From Carettochelys insculpta (Eukaryota; Chordata; Testudines; Carettochelyidae): a DNA stretch of 64,000 nt. Position 1 is the first letter of the stretch. Each line of letters opens with the position of its first letter. The stretch is taken from the NCBI RefSeq assembly GCF_033958435.1, contig NC_134161.1, positions 124,001-188,000 of the forward strand, in the 5' to 3' direction. This document shows, in pieces, positions 22,901 to 33,726 of this stretch. The notes under the pieces are model-generated. The model did not search any database and was not told the origin of the DNA. It saw only the letters and a program-made list of their open reading frames with translations. The translations under genes and the position numbers were made by a program.

Positions 22901-23571
22901 AGGGGCGGCGCTGGTGGGGCCGGGCCCCCGGTATGGCGGCGTCAGCGGGAGCCCTGGAGGCGGGGCGGGGCTGGCTCTGGGTTTGGCGCTGAATGCGGCG
23001 TGCCAGGGATCGGCCCTGCGCGGGGACCGTCTCGCTGCAGCCCCAGGTGGTTCGGCTCTGGCTGCGGCTGCGGCTCTGTGCATTGCGGAATGGGGGTTCG
23101 CACTGAGCGCGGGTGGCTCTGGGATCAGTCCTGCGCGGGGATGCTCTGGCTGCAGCCCCAGGTGGTTCGGCTCTGTGTGCGGCTCTGTGCAGGGCAGAGC
23201 TGGGTTTGGCGGTGGGTGTAGAGGCTCCAACTTTGGCCCTCAGCATTGTGGCTCTGTCTTTGACCCCAGGCAGTGCGGCTGCGACTTTGGCCCCGGATGT
23301 GGAGGCTCCAGCTTTGAACCTGAGCTGAATACCTATCTCTTAGTCCATGGGCAGGACATCTCCAGCTTTAGGCATGTGTGTGGCAGCTCTGGCTTTGGAC
23401 CTCAGTGTGGGGGCTTTGGCATTGATCCTGGCTTTGGCGCTGAGATGGGCACCTCTATCTTTGGCCTCAGGTGCAATGGTTACAGCTTTGCCCACAGATG
23501 AGACAGTTCTGGCTGTAGCTTCTGTTGAGGAGTTTCTGGTTTTGGCTCTGGCTTTGAACCCCTGCATGGCC
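22860..23571. repeat. Diverged 27-bp minisatellite after CpG island 1
   Basis: Degenerate repeats built on GGCTCTGGCTTTGGCCCC-like words with a period of about 27 bases. One frame reads as imperfect Gly-Ser-Gly-Phe-Gly-Pro repeats and the others as Ala/Leu-rich. The period is a multiple of three, which keeps frames open. The same repeat follows CpG island 2 (59000-61500). Confidence 0.75.
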
Positions 23572-23836
23572 AATGCACAATCCCAAGCATTGTTATAGGC
23601 TGGGGACTGACTGGCTAAGCAGCAGTACAGTGGAATGGGACCTAGGATTTGTGGTGGATGAAAGGCTGGATGTGAGTAAACAGTGTGCCCTTGTAGCCAA
23701 GAAGGCTAATGGCATATTAGGGTGCATTAGAAGGAGAATTGTGAGCAGATCTAGGGAAGCAGCTATTCCCCTCTATTTGGCACTTGTGAGGCCACATCTG
23801 GAATATTGTGTCCAGTTTTGGGTCCCCCCAGTGTAA
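23572..23836 (+). mobile_element. CR1 LINE fragment
   Basis: A plus-strand RT fragment reading MHNPKHCYRLGTDWLSS, VVDERLDVSKQCA, VAKKANGILGCI and LVRPHLEYCVQFW, nearly the same segment as residues in the CR1 at 3181-4077. It ends abruptly where the PLE at 23837 begins. Confidence 0.9.
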
Positions 23837-26775
23837 AAAGTAACAGAGAGAGAGCCGTGCTAGTTGAGATACTATCAAAACAAAAAAGCAGTCAAGTAGC
23901 ACTTTAAAGACTAACAAAACAATTTATTAGGTGAGCTTTCGTGGGACAGACCCCCTTCTTCAGACCATAGCCAGACCAGAACAGACTCAATAGTTAAGGC
24001 ATAGAGAACCAAAAACAGTAATCAAGGTTGACAAATCCAGAAAAAATTATCAACGTGAGTCAATCAGAGAGCAGCGGGGCAGGGCGGTGGGGAGAATTAG
24101 ATTAAGCCAAGTATGCAAAAGAGCCCTATAGTGTTCCAGAAAATTTGCATCCTGGTTCAAACCACGTGTTAATGTGTCGAATTTGTATATGAAAGAGAGT
24201 TCAGCAGTTTCTCTTTCCAAAGCAAAGTGAAAATTCTTCTTCAGTAAGACACAGAGTCTTAAGTCATTAACAGAATGGCCCACTCCATTAAAATGTAGAC
24301 TAACTGGTTTGTGGATCAGGAATGTTTTGATGTCTGTTTTGTGCCCATTAACTCTTTGTCTGAGAGAGTTTGAAGTCTGTCCAATATACAAAGCATCTGG
24401 GCGTTGTTGGCACATGATGGTATATATGATGTTAGTTGAGGAACATGAGAATGATCCTGTGATTCTGTGAATATCCTGGTTAGGTCCGGTGATGGTATTG
24501 CCAGAATAGATATGTGGACAAAGCTGGCAGTGGGCTTTATTGCAAGGAAAAGTCCCAGGACTGGTATTTCTGGGGTATAGACTGTGGCTATTGGTTAGGA
24601 TCCTCATCAGGTTGGGAGGTTGTCTGTAGGAGAGAACAGGCCTGTCACCTAGGGCCTTCTGGAGTGTGACATCCTGATTAAGGATAGGTTGTAGGTCTTT
24701 AATAATTCGTTGCAGTGGTTTGAGTTGGGGGCTGTAGGTGATGACCAGTGGTGTTCTGTTCTTGGCTTTTTGGGGCCTATCTTGGAGTAGCTGGTCTCTG
24801 GGTATTTGTCTGGCCCTGTTGGTTTTTTTTTTGTTTGTTTGTTTGTTTATTTCTCCTGGTGGGTAATTCAAGTTTATGAATATTTGGTAGAGATTTCGTA
24901 GTTTTTGGTCTCTGTCTGTTGGATCAGAGCAAATACGATTGTACTTAAGGGCTTGACTGTAAACAATGGATCTAGCTATGTGTGCAGGATGGGAGCTAGA
25001 AGGGTGTAAGTAAGTATAGAGATCAGTAGGTTTCCGGTATAGTGTGGTACTGATCAGGCCATCCTTGATTTGTACTGTAGTGTCCAGGAAATGTATCTTT
25101 TGCATGGAGTAATCGAGGCATAAGATGATGGTGGGGTGCAGATTGTTAAAGTCTCTGTGGAATTCTTCTGGAGTTTCTATACCATGGGTCCAAATCATAA
25201 AGATGTCATCAATGTATCGTAAGTAGCAGAGGGGTAATAGGGGCCGAGAGCTGAGGAATCGTTGTTCCAAGTCAGCCCTAAATATATTAGCATATTGTGG
25301 GGCCATGTGGGTGCCCTTAGCAGTTCCACTAATCTGGAGGTATAAATTGTCCTCAGATTGGAAATAATTGTGGGTGAGAACAAAGTTACAGAGGTCAGAC
25401 ACCAGGTTGGCTGTGGTGACATCAGGGATGGTATTCCTGATTGCTTGTAATCCATTGTCGTGTGGAATATTAGTGTACAGAGCCTCTACATACATAGTGG
25501 CAAGGATGGTGTTGTCAGGAACTTTTCCGATGTTTTGTAATTTCCTCAGGAAGTCGGTGGTATCTCACAGATAGCTGGGAGTGTTGGTGGCATAGGGTTT
25601 GAGGAGGGAGTCGACGTAACTGGATAGTCCGGTGATAAGGGTGCCCATGCTCGAAATGATAGGGCATCCGGGGTTTCCAGGTTTGTGGATTTTAGGAAGT
25701 AAATAGAATAATCCAGGCTGGGGCTCAGATGGTGTGTCTGAGTGAATAAGGTCCCAGGTAGCAGCAGGGAGTTCCTTGAGTAGTTGTTGTAATTTCCTTT
25801 GGAATTCCAAAGTGGGATCAGCGGAGAGAGGTCTGTAAAATGTGGTGTTGGAGAGTTGTCTGGCTGCCTCCTGTTCAGAGTCTGACTTATTCATGATGAC
25901 AACAGCACCCCCTTTGTCAGCTGGTTTGACTATAATGTCTGAGTTATTTTTGACACTGTGGACAGGATAGCATTCAGCATAGCTGAGATTGTGTCTCATT
26001 TGGTATTGTTTGTGTATAATGTCAGCCTGAGCGTGGTTGTGGAAGCATTGTACGTAGAAATCCAGACTTTTACTACAACCCTCAGGGGGAGTCCACATAG
26101 AGTTCTTCTTTTGTTGTTGGTAGCGGGGGGTCGAGAGAGTCAGACTGTAGTTCGTAGGTATGCTCAAAAAATTCCTTTAGACGGAGGCAGCAAAAGAAGA
26201 CTTCAAGGTCACCACAGAATTGTATTAAGTTTGTGGAGGAAGTAGGGCAGAAGGAAAGACCCCAGGTTAAGAGAGAGACTTCTCCTGAGTTGAGTTGGTA
26301 GCTGGAAAGGTTAACAATGTTGTTAGTTGAGCTGTCGTTATTGTAGTTGAAGTATCCTGAGGTAAGAAGTAATGTAGAAAATTTATTGTCTTTTTGTAGA
26401 AATTGGAAGTGTGTGTTATAAATTCCTTGTCTAGCACAGGTAAAGCCTTGTTCTGTGCTGTCTTGTGTGGGTGCCTGATTGTTGATGATAATTTCAAGTT
26501 CAGAGAGGTCATTTTTAATTATCTTTTGTTTATTGTAAAGGATTTTGATCAAGTGGCTCCTCAGTTTCTTAGAGAGCATGTTGCATAGATACTCGCTGTA
26601 GTTGGTGTAGGACGTTGATTGTAATGGGGTTTTCACTGTCAGTCCCTTGGGTGCAATGGCCATTTTCTTGCATTTGGAGAGAAAGATGATGTCTGTTTGG
26701 ATCTGGGCGAGTTTTTTCGTGAAGCTGATGGATCTCCATTCCAAACGGCTGAATGTAGTGCCTTGCATGTTGAAT
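23837..26775 (-). mobile_element. Penelope-like element (family B), near full length
   Basis: A minus-strand PLE of about 2.9 kb. The 3' terminus is at 23837 (text AGTAACAGAGAG on the plus strand) and the 5' side reaches about 26775. There a 29-base piece of the same terminal sequence recurs (26776-26804), the partial tandem copy (pseudo-LTR) expected upstream of PLEs. It is joined head-to-head to an inverted truncated copy at 26805-27242. A hammerhead-like core lies at 23930-23963 on the minus strand. It interrupts CR1 sequence on the left. Confidence 0.92.
24050..26768 (-). pseudogene. PLE polyprotein, almost intact
   Basis: Likely start ATG at 26768 (MQGTTFSRLEW); an earlier in-frame ATG at 26816 lies in the inverted copy. 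The N-terminal part (to about 26150) is typical of PLE proteins. The RT follows, with KIHKPGNPGCPIISSM, MYVEALYTNIPHDNG and catalytic YIDDIFMIW near 25200. The GIY-YIG endonuclease (ALYIGQTSNSLRQRVNGHK, near 24360) comes last, and the stop is at about 24050. Only two lesions were found: a frameshift near 26150 and one in-frame TGA at 25565-25567. In the finger motif of the endonuclease the second Cys is Arg (CQQRP; family A has CQQCP). At about 900 codons it has the usual PLE length. Confidence 0.9.
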
Positions 26776-27242
26776 AGTAACAGAGAGGGGGCGGTGCTAG
26801 CATTCCTGATCCACAAACCAGTTAGTCTACATTTTAATGAAATGGGCCATTCTGTTAGTGACTTAAGAGTTTGCGTCTTATTGAAGAAGAATTTTCACTC
26901 TGCTTTGCAAAGAGAAACTGCTGAACTTTCTCTCGTATTCAAATTCGACACATTAACGTGTGGTTTGAACCGGGGTGCAAATTTTCTGGGACACTCTAGG
27001 GGCACTTTTGCATACTTCGCTTAATCTAATTCTTGACTCTCCGCCCGCCCCTCTGCTCTCTGATTTGCTCACCTTGATAATCTTTTTCTGATCTGTCAAC
27101 CTTGATTACTGTTTTTGGTTCTCTGTGCCTTAAATATTGAGTCTGTTGTGGTCTGGCTATGGGCTGAAGAAGCGGGTCTGTCCCACGAAAGCTCATCACC
27201 TAATATATTATTTTGTTAGTCTTTTTAAAGTGCTACTTGACT
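26776..27242 (+). mobile_element. Inverted truncated PLE copy (family B)
   Basis: After the 29-base terminal piece, the plus strand carries the 3' part of the same family: FLIHKPVSLHFNEMGHSVSD and the RETAELSLVFKFDTLTCGLN region, the 3' untranslated part, a hammerhead-like core (27164-27200), and a stop at CTACTTGACT, short of the true terminus. Together with 23837-26775 this makes a head-to-head pair. Confidence 0.88.
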
Positions 27243-28176
27243 TACGCCCAAAAGCAGTGCCTCATGTTGTCACTGCACCCATTTAGGAGCACTTGGAACA
27301 AATCAGAGACTTTTACATGTATTTTAATGGGAATTTAGTGTCCCTCTTATGAGTTTTCGCCTAGGAGGGGGAAGTTGGGAACCAACTGTGCTTGTATAGC
27401 GAGAGATGAGTGTAGTCAGTGCAGGCCAGCTTTTTAAAGTGAAAACACGAAGATACTTTTGGAAAACCATTTGTAATTGAAACTTATAGTTCTTTATTGT
27501 TAAGTAATTGCCCCATCCTACAACCACTGAAATACAAACTGTTCTCTTCCATTTCTTGGACATGTAAATGTTGCATTTCTCATGTGATTATACTTCTAAT
27601 TGCACTTTTCACTGCCCTAGCTTTCTATGTGCACTAAATGGTTATGATACATTTCAGTGATGGTCTCCATTCTGCCACTCTGAATTACCCTTTTCTGAGT
27701 GCATTATGTATGGGGCACAGTGCCAGCCTTACTAGCTCTGGATTTCCCCCAGTGATTCATGGCTAAGCTCATTCATTAGTCCATGGTGAAACGGGCACCA
27801 TCTTAGCATTGACAGACTCCAGTGCTGGCTCAGATGCAAAGTTAAATTTTGTGGTAAGCTCTGATACTGATTGTGAGGCTGAATGCGTCTGCCTGGGCAC
27901 CACAGGTATTTTTCTGAACATAAGTGGGCTGCTGCTTGTATGGATATCAAACTAAAGGAATTAATAGACTCTGAATCCTCCTTTTCTATTATTCTGCACC
28001 CTTTTTACAGGCTTGGCCACATAGTATGACACTGATGGCATGACATTAAAATACACAAGTTCAGAGCCTTAAATCTCAGAGATCTCAATGTTCAGTCATT
28101 TCAGTTTAAATATGTAATAGAGCCTCTTCCACTCCTATATTATGGAGCATAGGCCACGCAGTGTTGGTTTAAAAAC
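27243..28176. other. Non-coding stretch
   Basis: About 0.9 kb of AT-balanced sequence with no gene or repeat recognised. Confidence 0.5.
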
Positions 28177-29112
28177 AATGCATGGAAGAGCAACGAAGGG
28201 TCCTGTGGCACCTTATAGACTAACAGAAAAGTTTAGAGCATGAGCTTTCATGAGTTAACTCACTTCTTCAGATGCTGGTCCTGGAAATCTGCAAGGCCAG
28301 GTATAAATAGGCCAGAGCAAGGCTGGGGATAATGAGGTTAGCTCAGTCAGGCAGGCTGAGTTGTATTGTCATCAGTAGATCTGGAGGTGTGAACTCCAAG
28401 AGAGGGGAAGCTGCTTTTGTATTTAGCCAGCCATTCACAGTCTTTGTTTAATCCTGAGCTGAGGGTATTGAATTTGCAGATGAATTGTAGCTCAGCAATT
28501 TCTCTTTGGAGTCTGTTCTTGAAATTTCTTTGCTGCAGGATAGCTACTTTTAAATCTGCTACTGTGTGTCCTGGGAGATTGAAGTGCTCTCCTATGGGTT
28601 TTTGTATATTGCCATTTCTGATGTCTGATTTGTGTGCATTTATTCTTTTACGTAGGGACTGTCCAGTTTGTCCGATGTATATGGCAGAGGGGCATTGCTG
28701 GCACATGATGGCATAAGTTACATTGGTAGATGTGCAGCTGAATGAGCCCAATTTCCAAAGAGAAATTGCTGAGCTACAATTCATCTGCAAATTCAATACC
28801 CTCAGCTCAGGATTAAACAAAGACTGTGAATGGCTGGCTAAATACAAAAGCAGCTTCCCCTCTCTTGGAGTTCACACCTCCAGATCTACTGATGACAATA
28901 CAACTCAGCCTGCCTGACTGAGCTAACCTCGTTATCCCCAGCCTTGCTCTGGCCTTGCAGATTTCCAGGACCAGCATCTGAAGAAGTGAGTTAACTCACG
29001 AAAGCTCATGCTCTAAACTTTTCTGTTAGTCTATAAGGTGCCACAGGACCCTTTGTTGCTCTACAGATCCAGACTAACACGGCTACCCCTCTGATACTTG
29101 AATGCATGGAAG
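28177..29112. mobile_element. Head-to-head PLE pair (family A) with 12-bp target duplication
   Basis: The direct repeat AATGCATGGAAG occurs at 28177-28188 and 29101-29112. Between them lie a minus-strand PLE 3' end (28189 to about 28745, including a GIY-YIG domain open from about 28745 to 28347) and a plus-strand 3' end (about 28746-29100). Arms 28195-28510 and 28755-29080 are nearly identical inverted repeats: I counted three substitutions and one 15-base deletion by eye. The plus arm carries the complete terminus (CTCTGATACTTG); the minus arm stops at GTTGCTCT. A single integration of the whole pair explains the flanking duplication. Confidence 0.92.
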
Positions 29113-29269
29113 GGCTCACAGCTGACTGGCTTTCATCTGAGGCAAAACATTTAACACCCCCCACCCCTCGCCCACCTCTTCCAGTCCTATGTACTTGATT
29201 TGTCAATTTTTATTGCAATTTTTTTGATCCTTTCTACTTACAGATGCCCATCTGTATTGGAAATACAGT

Positions 29270-29395
29270 TGATTTGATGAAGTGGGTCTGTCCCATGGAA
29301 GCTCATCATCAAATAAATCATTTTGTTAGTCTTTAAAGTGCTACATTTCTGCTATTTTGTTTTATTAGAGTTCGGACTAACATGACTACCTCTCT
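29270..29395 (+). mobile_element. PLE tail fragment (family B)
   Basis: Matches the family B terminus: GAAGTGGGTCTGTCCCATGG, AGCTCATCATC, TTTTGTTAGTCTTTAAAGTG and a closing GGACTAACATGACTACC. Confidence 0.8.
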
Positions 29396-29846
29396 GTCAG
29401 CTTCCTTTGTGTAAGTCTGTTCATGGATAGAAACTGCAAGGGCTCTTCTCAAGGGTTCTTCAGTTCCTGGGCCTAGTTCATTGCTGCAAATAAATGGAGC
29501 ACTGTGGAGGTACAGGAGCCTAAATTTGGACACTTCACTCCTTACTCAGACAGCGGAATATGCGGCTTTTGTATCGGACAGACTGGGCGCTCAAACCCGA
29601 TTCCTGTGGTTATAGGCACAGTAATGTTCAAACTTAAGCCATGTATTGCGAGAAATGACTAAGGATATGGAAAATGAATAAGGGTTTGACTTGTGTATGT
29701 TGCTTATGTAATAGCTTGACTCAAGTATTTGCTCATAGTGTTAGTGCAGCACGTCTGTCACCAGAGATCAAGTCTGGGGAGATCGGGGATGTGGAAAGGA
29801 TTAAAGCCCCTTCTGAAATGTCTCCAATTGCCCTTCTCCCCGACAG
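29396..29846. other. Putative intron upstream of the KRAB exon
   Basis: No repeat recognised. It ends in a pyrimidine-rich tract and CCCCGACAG, a good splice acceptor for the exon starting at 29847. Confidence 0.5.
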
Positions 29847-30046
29847 GTGCAGAACTCCCCTCTGTCGCTCCAGCTCAGCCCCTGCCCAGAAGAAACAGAG
29901 AAAAGAAATGGCTGCGGCAGAGCTGGTGACCTTCGAGCAGGTGGCTGTGTGTTTCTCTGAGGAGGAATGGGCTCTGCTGGAGCCAAGTCAGAGAGCCCTC
30001 TACATGGATGTGATGCAGGAGATTTATGAGACTGTGCACTGGCTGG
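29847..30046 (+). CDS. KRAB A-box exon of a C2H2 zinc-finger gene
   Basis: Exon bounded by acceptor CCCGACAG before 29847 and donor GGTGAGG after 30046. Translation starts at ATG 29908 and gives 46 codons plus one base: [20 protein letters not shown], then [20 protein letters not shown] and ETVHWL. This is a KRAB A box with the core VTFEQVAV, the EEEWALL segment, and an ALYMDVMQ helix that in active boxes contacts the corepressor TRIM28 (KAP1). One departure is VCF where VYF is commoner. KRAB directs heterochromatin-type repression in the nucleus. The exon ends in phase 1, the phase in which the finger exon at 37857 starts, so the two can be joined directly or through a symmetric exon. The promoter is probably the CpG island at 21950-22900. 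Confidence 0.85.
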
Positions 30047-31214
30047 GTGAGGATTCCTGTCCCCTGGGCGTGTCAGAGACTGTGTGGGCTCTGTAGCAGC
30101 TGGGCTGGCTTTGGTTCAGGATCCCTCATTGCCCCCATTCACCAGTGTCATACCAATAATCATTGGCTCCTATGTGAGAGTCTGTTCCCTCCACAGCCCC
30201 TCCTAGGGGAAGCAGGTTCAGGGATGTTGAAGCACAAGCCTGCTGTGGGTGTAGGCGGCTATCATTCAGCTTTATTGAATTCAATAAGGCAAGAGATGAG
30301 CCAAACTGGACACTACTAAAACCAGGTCCAGCAAGGCTGCTTGATGCCGCTAACTCTGGTATTTCATACCCTTGCACAAACAAAGCCCAGTGTCAGAGGC
30401 AAGTTAAATCGCTTCTCAAAGAGCAACCGTTATGAGCAAAAAGAAACAGGTGCTGGGGAGCTGAAGCCTTGACCCCAAACCATTTAACACATTCCATAGA
30501 GCTCATTCTCCCTGCCATTCCCAAACAGGTCGAGGAAAGGACAGGCTCTTGTGTGCATGCAGAAGTAAGGGATGTGAAATGGCTTCTTATACAAGGTGGT
30601 TTCCACAGGGACATGACAGTGGTGCTGCTGTTCCAACAGCCCCGGTCTCCATGTGCTTCTCCACCAACTTGGCTAAGATCTGCCTTGGCTGGAGGTGTGA
30701 GTGTAGTGGTGCAGGCAGGAATGGCAGGTACCAGAACTATGGGTCTGGGTCTGGGTCTGGGTCTGGGTCTGGCTGCTGTTAGTGCCTGCTGGGTACACCT
30801 GGTGCCAGAGAGCTGAATCTCTGAGGGGAAGGGATGGTCCTGGAGTCCTTTCCTGGCCGTGGCTGAGCTCTGTGACATGCTGGCTCTTGCCAGTGAGGCT
30901 CTGGGGCTGAGGGAGGGCTGATAAGGCAGTTCACACACTTGGCAGTAGATCTGTGGTAGATAAATGTGAGGAGAGCTGTTCTTGCATTGCAGGCATCACA
31001 CTTGCTTTTGGGAAATTTGTGTTCAGTTCCCTGCTCTGACCGACTTCTTGTGTGACTTTGGGCAAGTTGCTGAGACCCCAGTGGGGAACAATAGTTGTGA
31101 CGGGGGCCACCAACATTGTTCATTTCCCTGTCCTGTTATCTTGGGCAAGTCAGGGACAACCTAAAAGTGAGAAGTAAAGTAAACTACACAAAATCTGAAC
31201 TGCTGTGGCTCCTG
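30047..31214. other. Putative KRAB-ZNF intron, first part
   Basis: No coding exon supported. It includes a short (GGGTCT)5 microsatellite at 30741-30772. A KRAB B-box exon was not recognised. Confidence 0.5.
30741..30772 (+). repeat. (GGGTCT)n microsatellite
   Basis: Five perfect hexamer copies, which also resemble telomere-like G-rich hexamers but are not TTAGGG. Confidence 0.9.
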
Positions 31215-31600
31215 ATTGAGACACCTGACTTTCCTCTTGCTCCAGCATCATGGGTTGGAAAGCAGAGAAGGGGGAACTGAGGGTCAGGGCTTCTGCCAGG
31301 GCAGATTAACTTCAGTGTGTGGGAGGGGACAGCTGGGGAGCAGGTGTGTGGTCTGGATGGGTGGGAGGGTGCAGGTGTGGGCTGGGGTGGGTGTTTGAGG
31401 TCTGGGTGGAAGGGAGGGAGCAGGAGTGGGCTCGGACTGAAGTCTTGGTGGGAGGGAGGGTGGTGGAAAAGGCTGAGGGTGGGAGTAGATGCCAGGGCGG
31501 GGGGGGGTAGGAGTGGGGTGGGAGTGGTGGGTGTCTTGGAGGGAGGGGGGACAGGAGCGGGGTGGGAGGGAGGCTCGTGACAGACAGTAAAAGGCGTCAA
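31215..31600. repeat. G-rich degenerate minisatellite
   Basis: GGTGGGAGGG, GCAGGTGTGGGCTGGGG and GGGAGCAGGAGTGGG words recur irregularly. The proline/serine-rich open frame on the minus strand is a by-product of composition. Confidence 0.6.
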
Positions 31601-33726
31601 TTGCAGGGCAGGGCAGGGTCTGAATAGGGAGCAGTCACTGATTGGCTGAGGCAGAGGAGGGATTGCAGTGGACAAGTCAAGTGGCTGGACTAAGCTGAAT
31701 CAGGCTCAGACAGGCTGCAGGCTCTCTCAGTGGGGTCTGCATAGCCCTTTCTGCCCAGGACATGGTAGCTCCTCTGCCCCACAGTGCTGGGAGAAGCTGC
31801 CTAAGTTTAATGATTCACTTCTCACTGTAGGGCATTTTTCATTAATGCCTGAAATACCATTTCAAGAAATACCTTCTTGAAATGGTGGTGGTGTTCTGCT
31901 AGTTTGTTTTAAACTTGCCTTTCTCAAGGTATTTTGAACTGTGTAAAAGCACCTAGAAAATCACTGCACTACAGATAATCCTACTACCCAAATAAGATTT
32001 TAAAGAGGCCACTGGTATATATACCCAGTTCACCAGGGCAAAGAAACATTGCAAATGTACAGTCTGGTGGAACGTTGATTGTTTCTGCTACACTGGCCTT
32101 GAAAATACGTGTGCTTGTTAAATGTACTGTTACGGATCAAAATGCAGCTACATTCTAGTTGTGAAAAATCTCATTTCCATCCTCAGCTCTATCACCGAAT
32201 AAAAAAGCTGCCACAGCTGTTCAGCAGCTTTCATTGGGAGTTTCTTTACTGCTGGTTTTTATCACATGAATTAAAACTATTACTCATGATTCCCGTCTTT
32301 AGGAAACCCAATTTTATTATAAAATGCCAAAAGTCAGAAATACTGCCAAGCAGATGCATCATGTTTTTGTATTTGATGTTTATATGCTCTAAGAGAAAAA
32401 AACAACCAAAAACTAGTAACTTTATCAAGTTACTTTTCTATTTATTTAGACAGAAATGCAAGTGGGAAGTTGTCTTAGTGTATCTGCCAAATAACACCAT
32501 ATTTTGACAGAATCTGATCCCTGCTCAAATTAGCAGCGATGAGGAGAGAGGAGATTCAAAGGACTTAGGGTTATCGGTGGCAGCTTGCCTGGATTCAGTC
32601 CCTGAGGGTTCCTTCCCCAACATCTGGCCTGCAGTGGGATATGGAGCCCTTAGCCTGGTCCAGCCCCGGACTCTGCCTGACCAGGGGAAGAAGTTTGGTT
32701 TGGGTCAGGTTCAATGATGTTCAGAATGTTTTGGTTTCATTTACAGTTCAAGCTTCCACAGAAGCAAAAATGACAGTTTGGTTCTTTTTGAAATACTGTC
32801 CCCATTAGTGAAGGGAAATTGGGGGAAAGATAGAACCAGAAATTAAATTGTAAACTGTTGCAATTTTTGGCTTTTTTATGTTAAGGAGATTTTGTTTCGT
32901 TTTTGTGAAATGAACAATGAATAATTTGTTTGAAGAACCTAAAAGAACATCTTTAAACATTTACTTTGCCCTATTGGACCTCTGTTGTAAAAGGAGACAG
33001 ACAGGCTCCCTGGGGCAGATGCTGGGGCATTGCCCAGTGGGGTCTGTAGTTTGGCAGATAATCAGTAATTCCCCCTCTGTGTCCTACCTGAGTGGGGACA
33101 TTTCTACTGTGTCTAAAGTCAGAGCTCTAGGTCATCCCCAAGCTCTGCCACCAGCAGCTACTGAGCTGGAGCCTGCAGAAGATGGGAGAGAACTTGGAGA
33201 AAATCATGGGACCAGACAGGAAAGTGTCTGCTCAAACAGCCAGTCTTTGCCCCATTTCTGCTTCTGCAGGCCTGCACTTCCTAGAACTGCTGTCCCCAAC
33301 AACCTCAGATTCACACCCTGTTGGCAGTGTCAGTAGCTAATGCAGAGGAAGTACCCCCAGCTCTTGCAGAGAGCGGGGTTAAAGTGAAAGTGGCAGTGGG
33401 AGCAGTCAGAGGGAAGGGAGGTTCCCAGCTATCAGCCCTCCCCAGCTCCATTCCTTGCAGCCCGCAGGGCAGATTGACTTTCCTTGGGTAAGGTGATGAG
33501 CAGAGAGGAAGAGCCAGTTCCTGCCTCTCCCTCCTGGCGTTACAGGGGAAACGTGCTGCCTTTGGGGACGCTGTCAGAGGTTTACCTCCAAAGCAGCCGC
33601 ACCACACTGAGGGGTTTTTCTATCAAGGGGAAGTCCAGAGTGTGTGTCTGCTGGGGATGAGCCTGTGGGAATCAGGTGTACACTGGGCTGAGGCTCATTT
33701 AGAAACTTCCACAACTGCCCTTCTTG
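31601..33726. other. Putative intron, unannotated
   Basis: About 2.1 kb, AT-richer in 31860-32520, with no recognised exon or transposon. Confidence 0.5.

Noticed and set aside
21532..23246. Long open frames of 180-357 codons on both strands in the first CpG island
   Set aside because: They overlap each other, are Pro/Ala/Arg/Gly-rich and have no domains. GC-rich DNA has few stop codons.
23830..27250. Target-site duplication flanking the family B PLE pair
   Set aside because: I compared the flanks ...GTGTAAAAAG and TACGCCCAAAAG and saw no convincing direct repeat, so none is claimed.
31184..31675. Proline/serine-rich minus-strand frame of 163 codons
   Set aside because: It lies on a G-rich degenerate minisatellite; codon content mirrors the repeat.
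32109..32507. 132-codon open frame
   Set aside because: AT-rich, Lys/Phe/Leu-rich translation without domain or splice context; probably chance.
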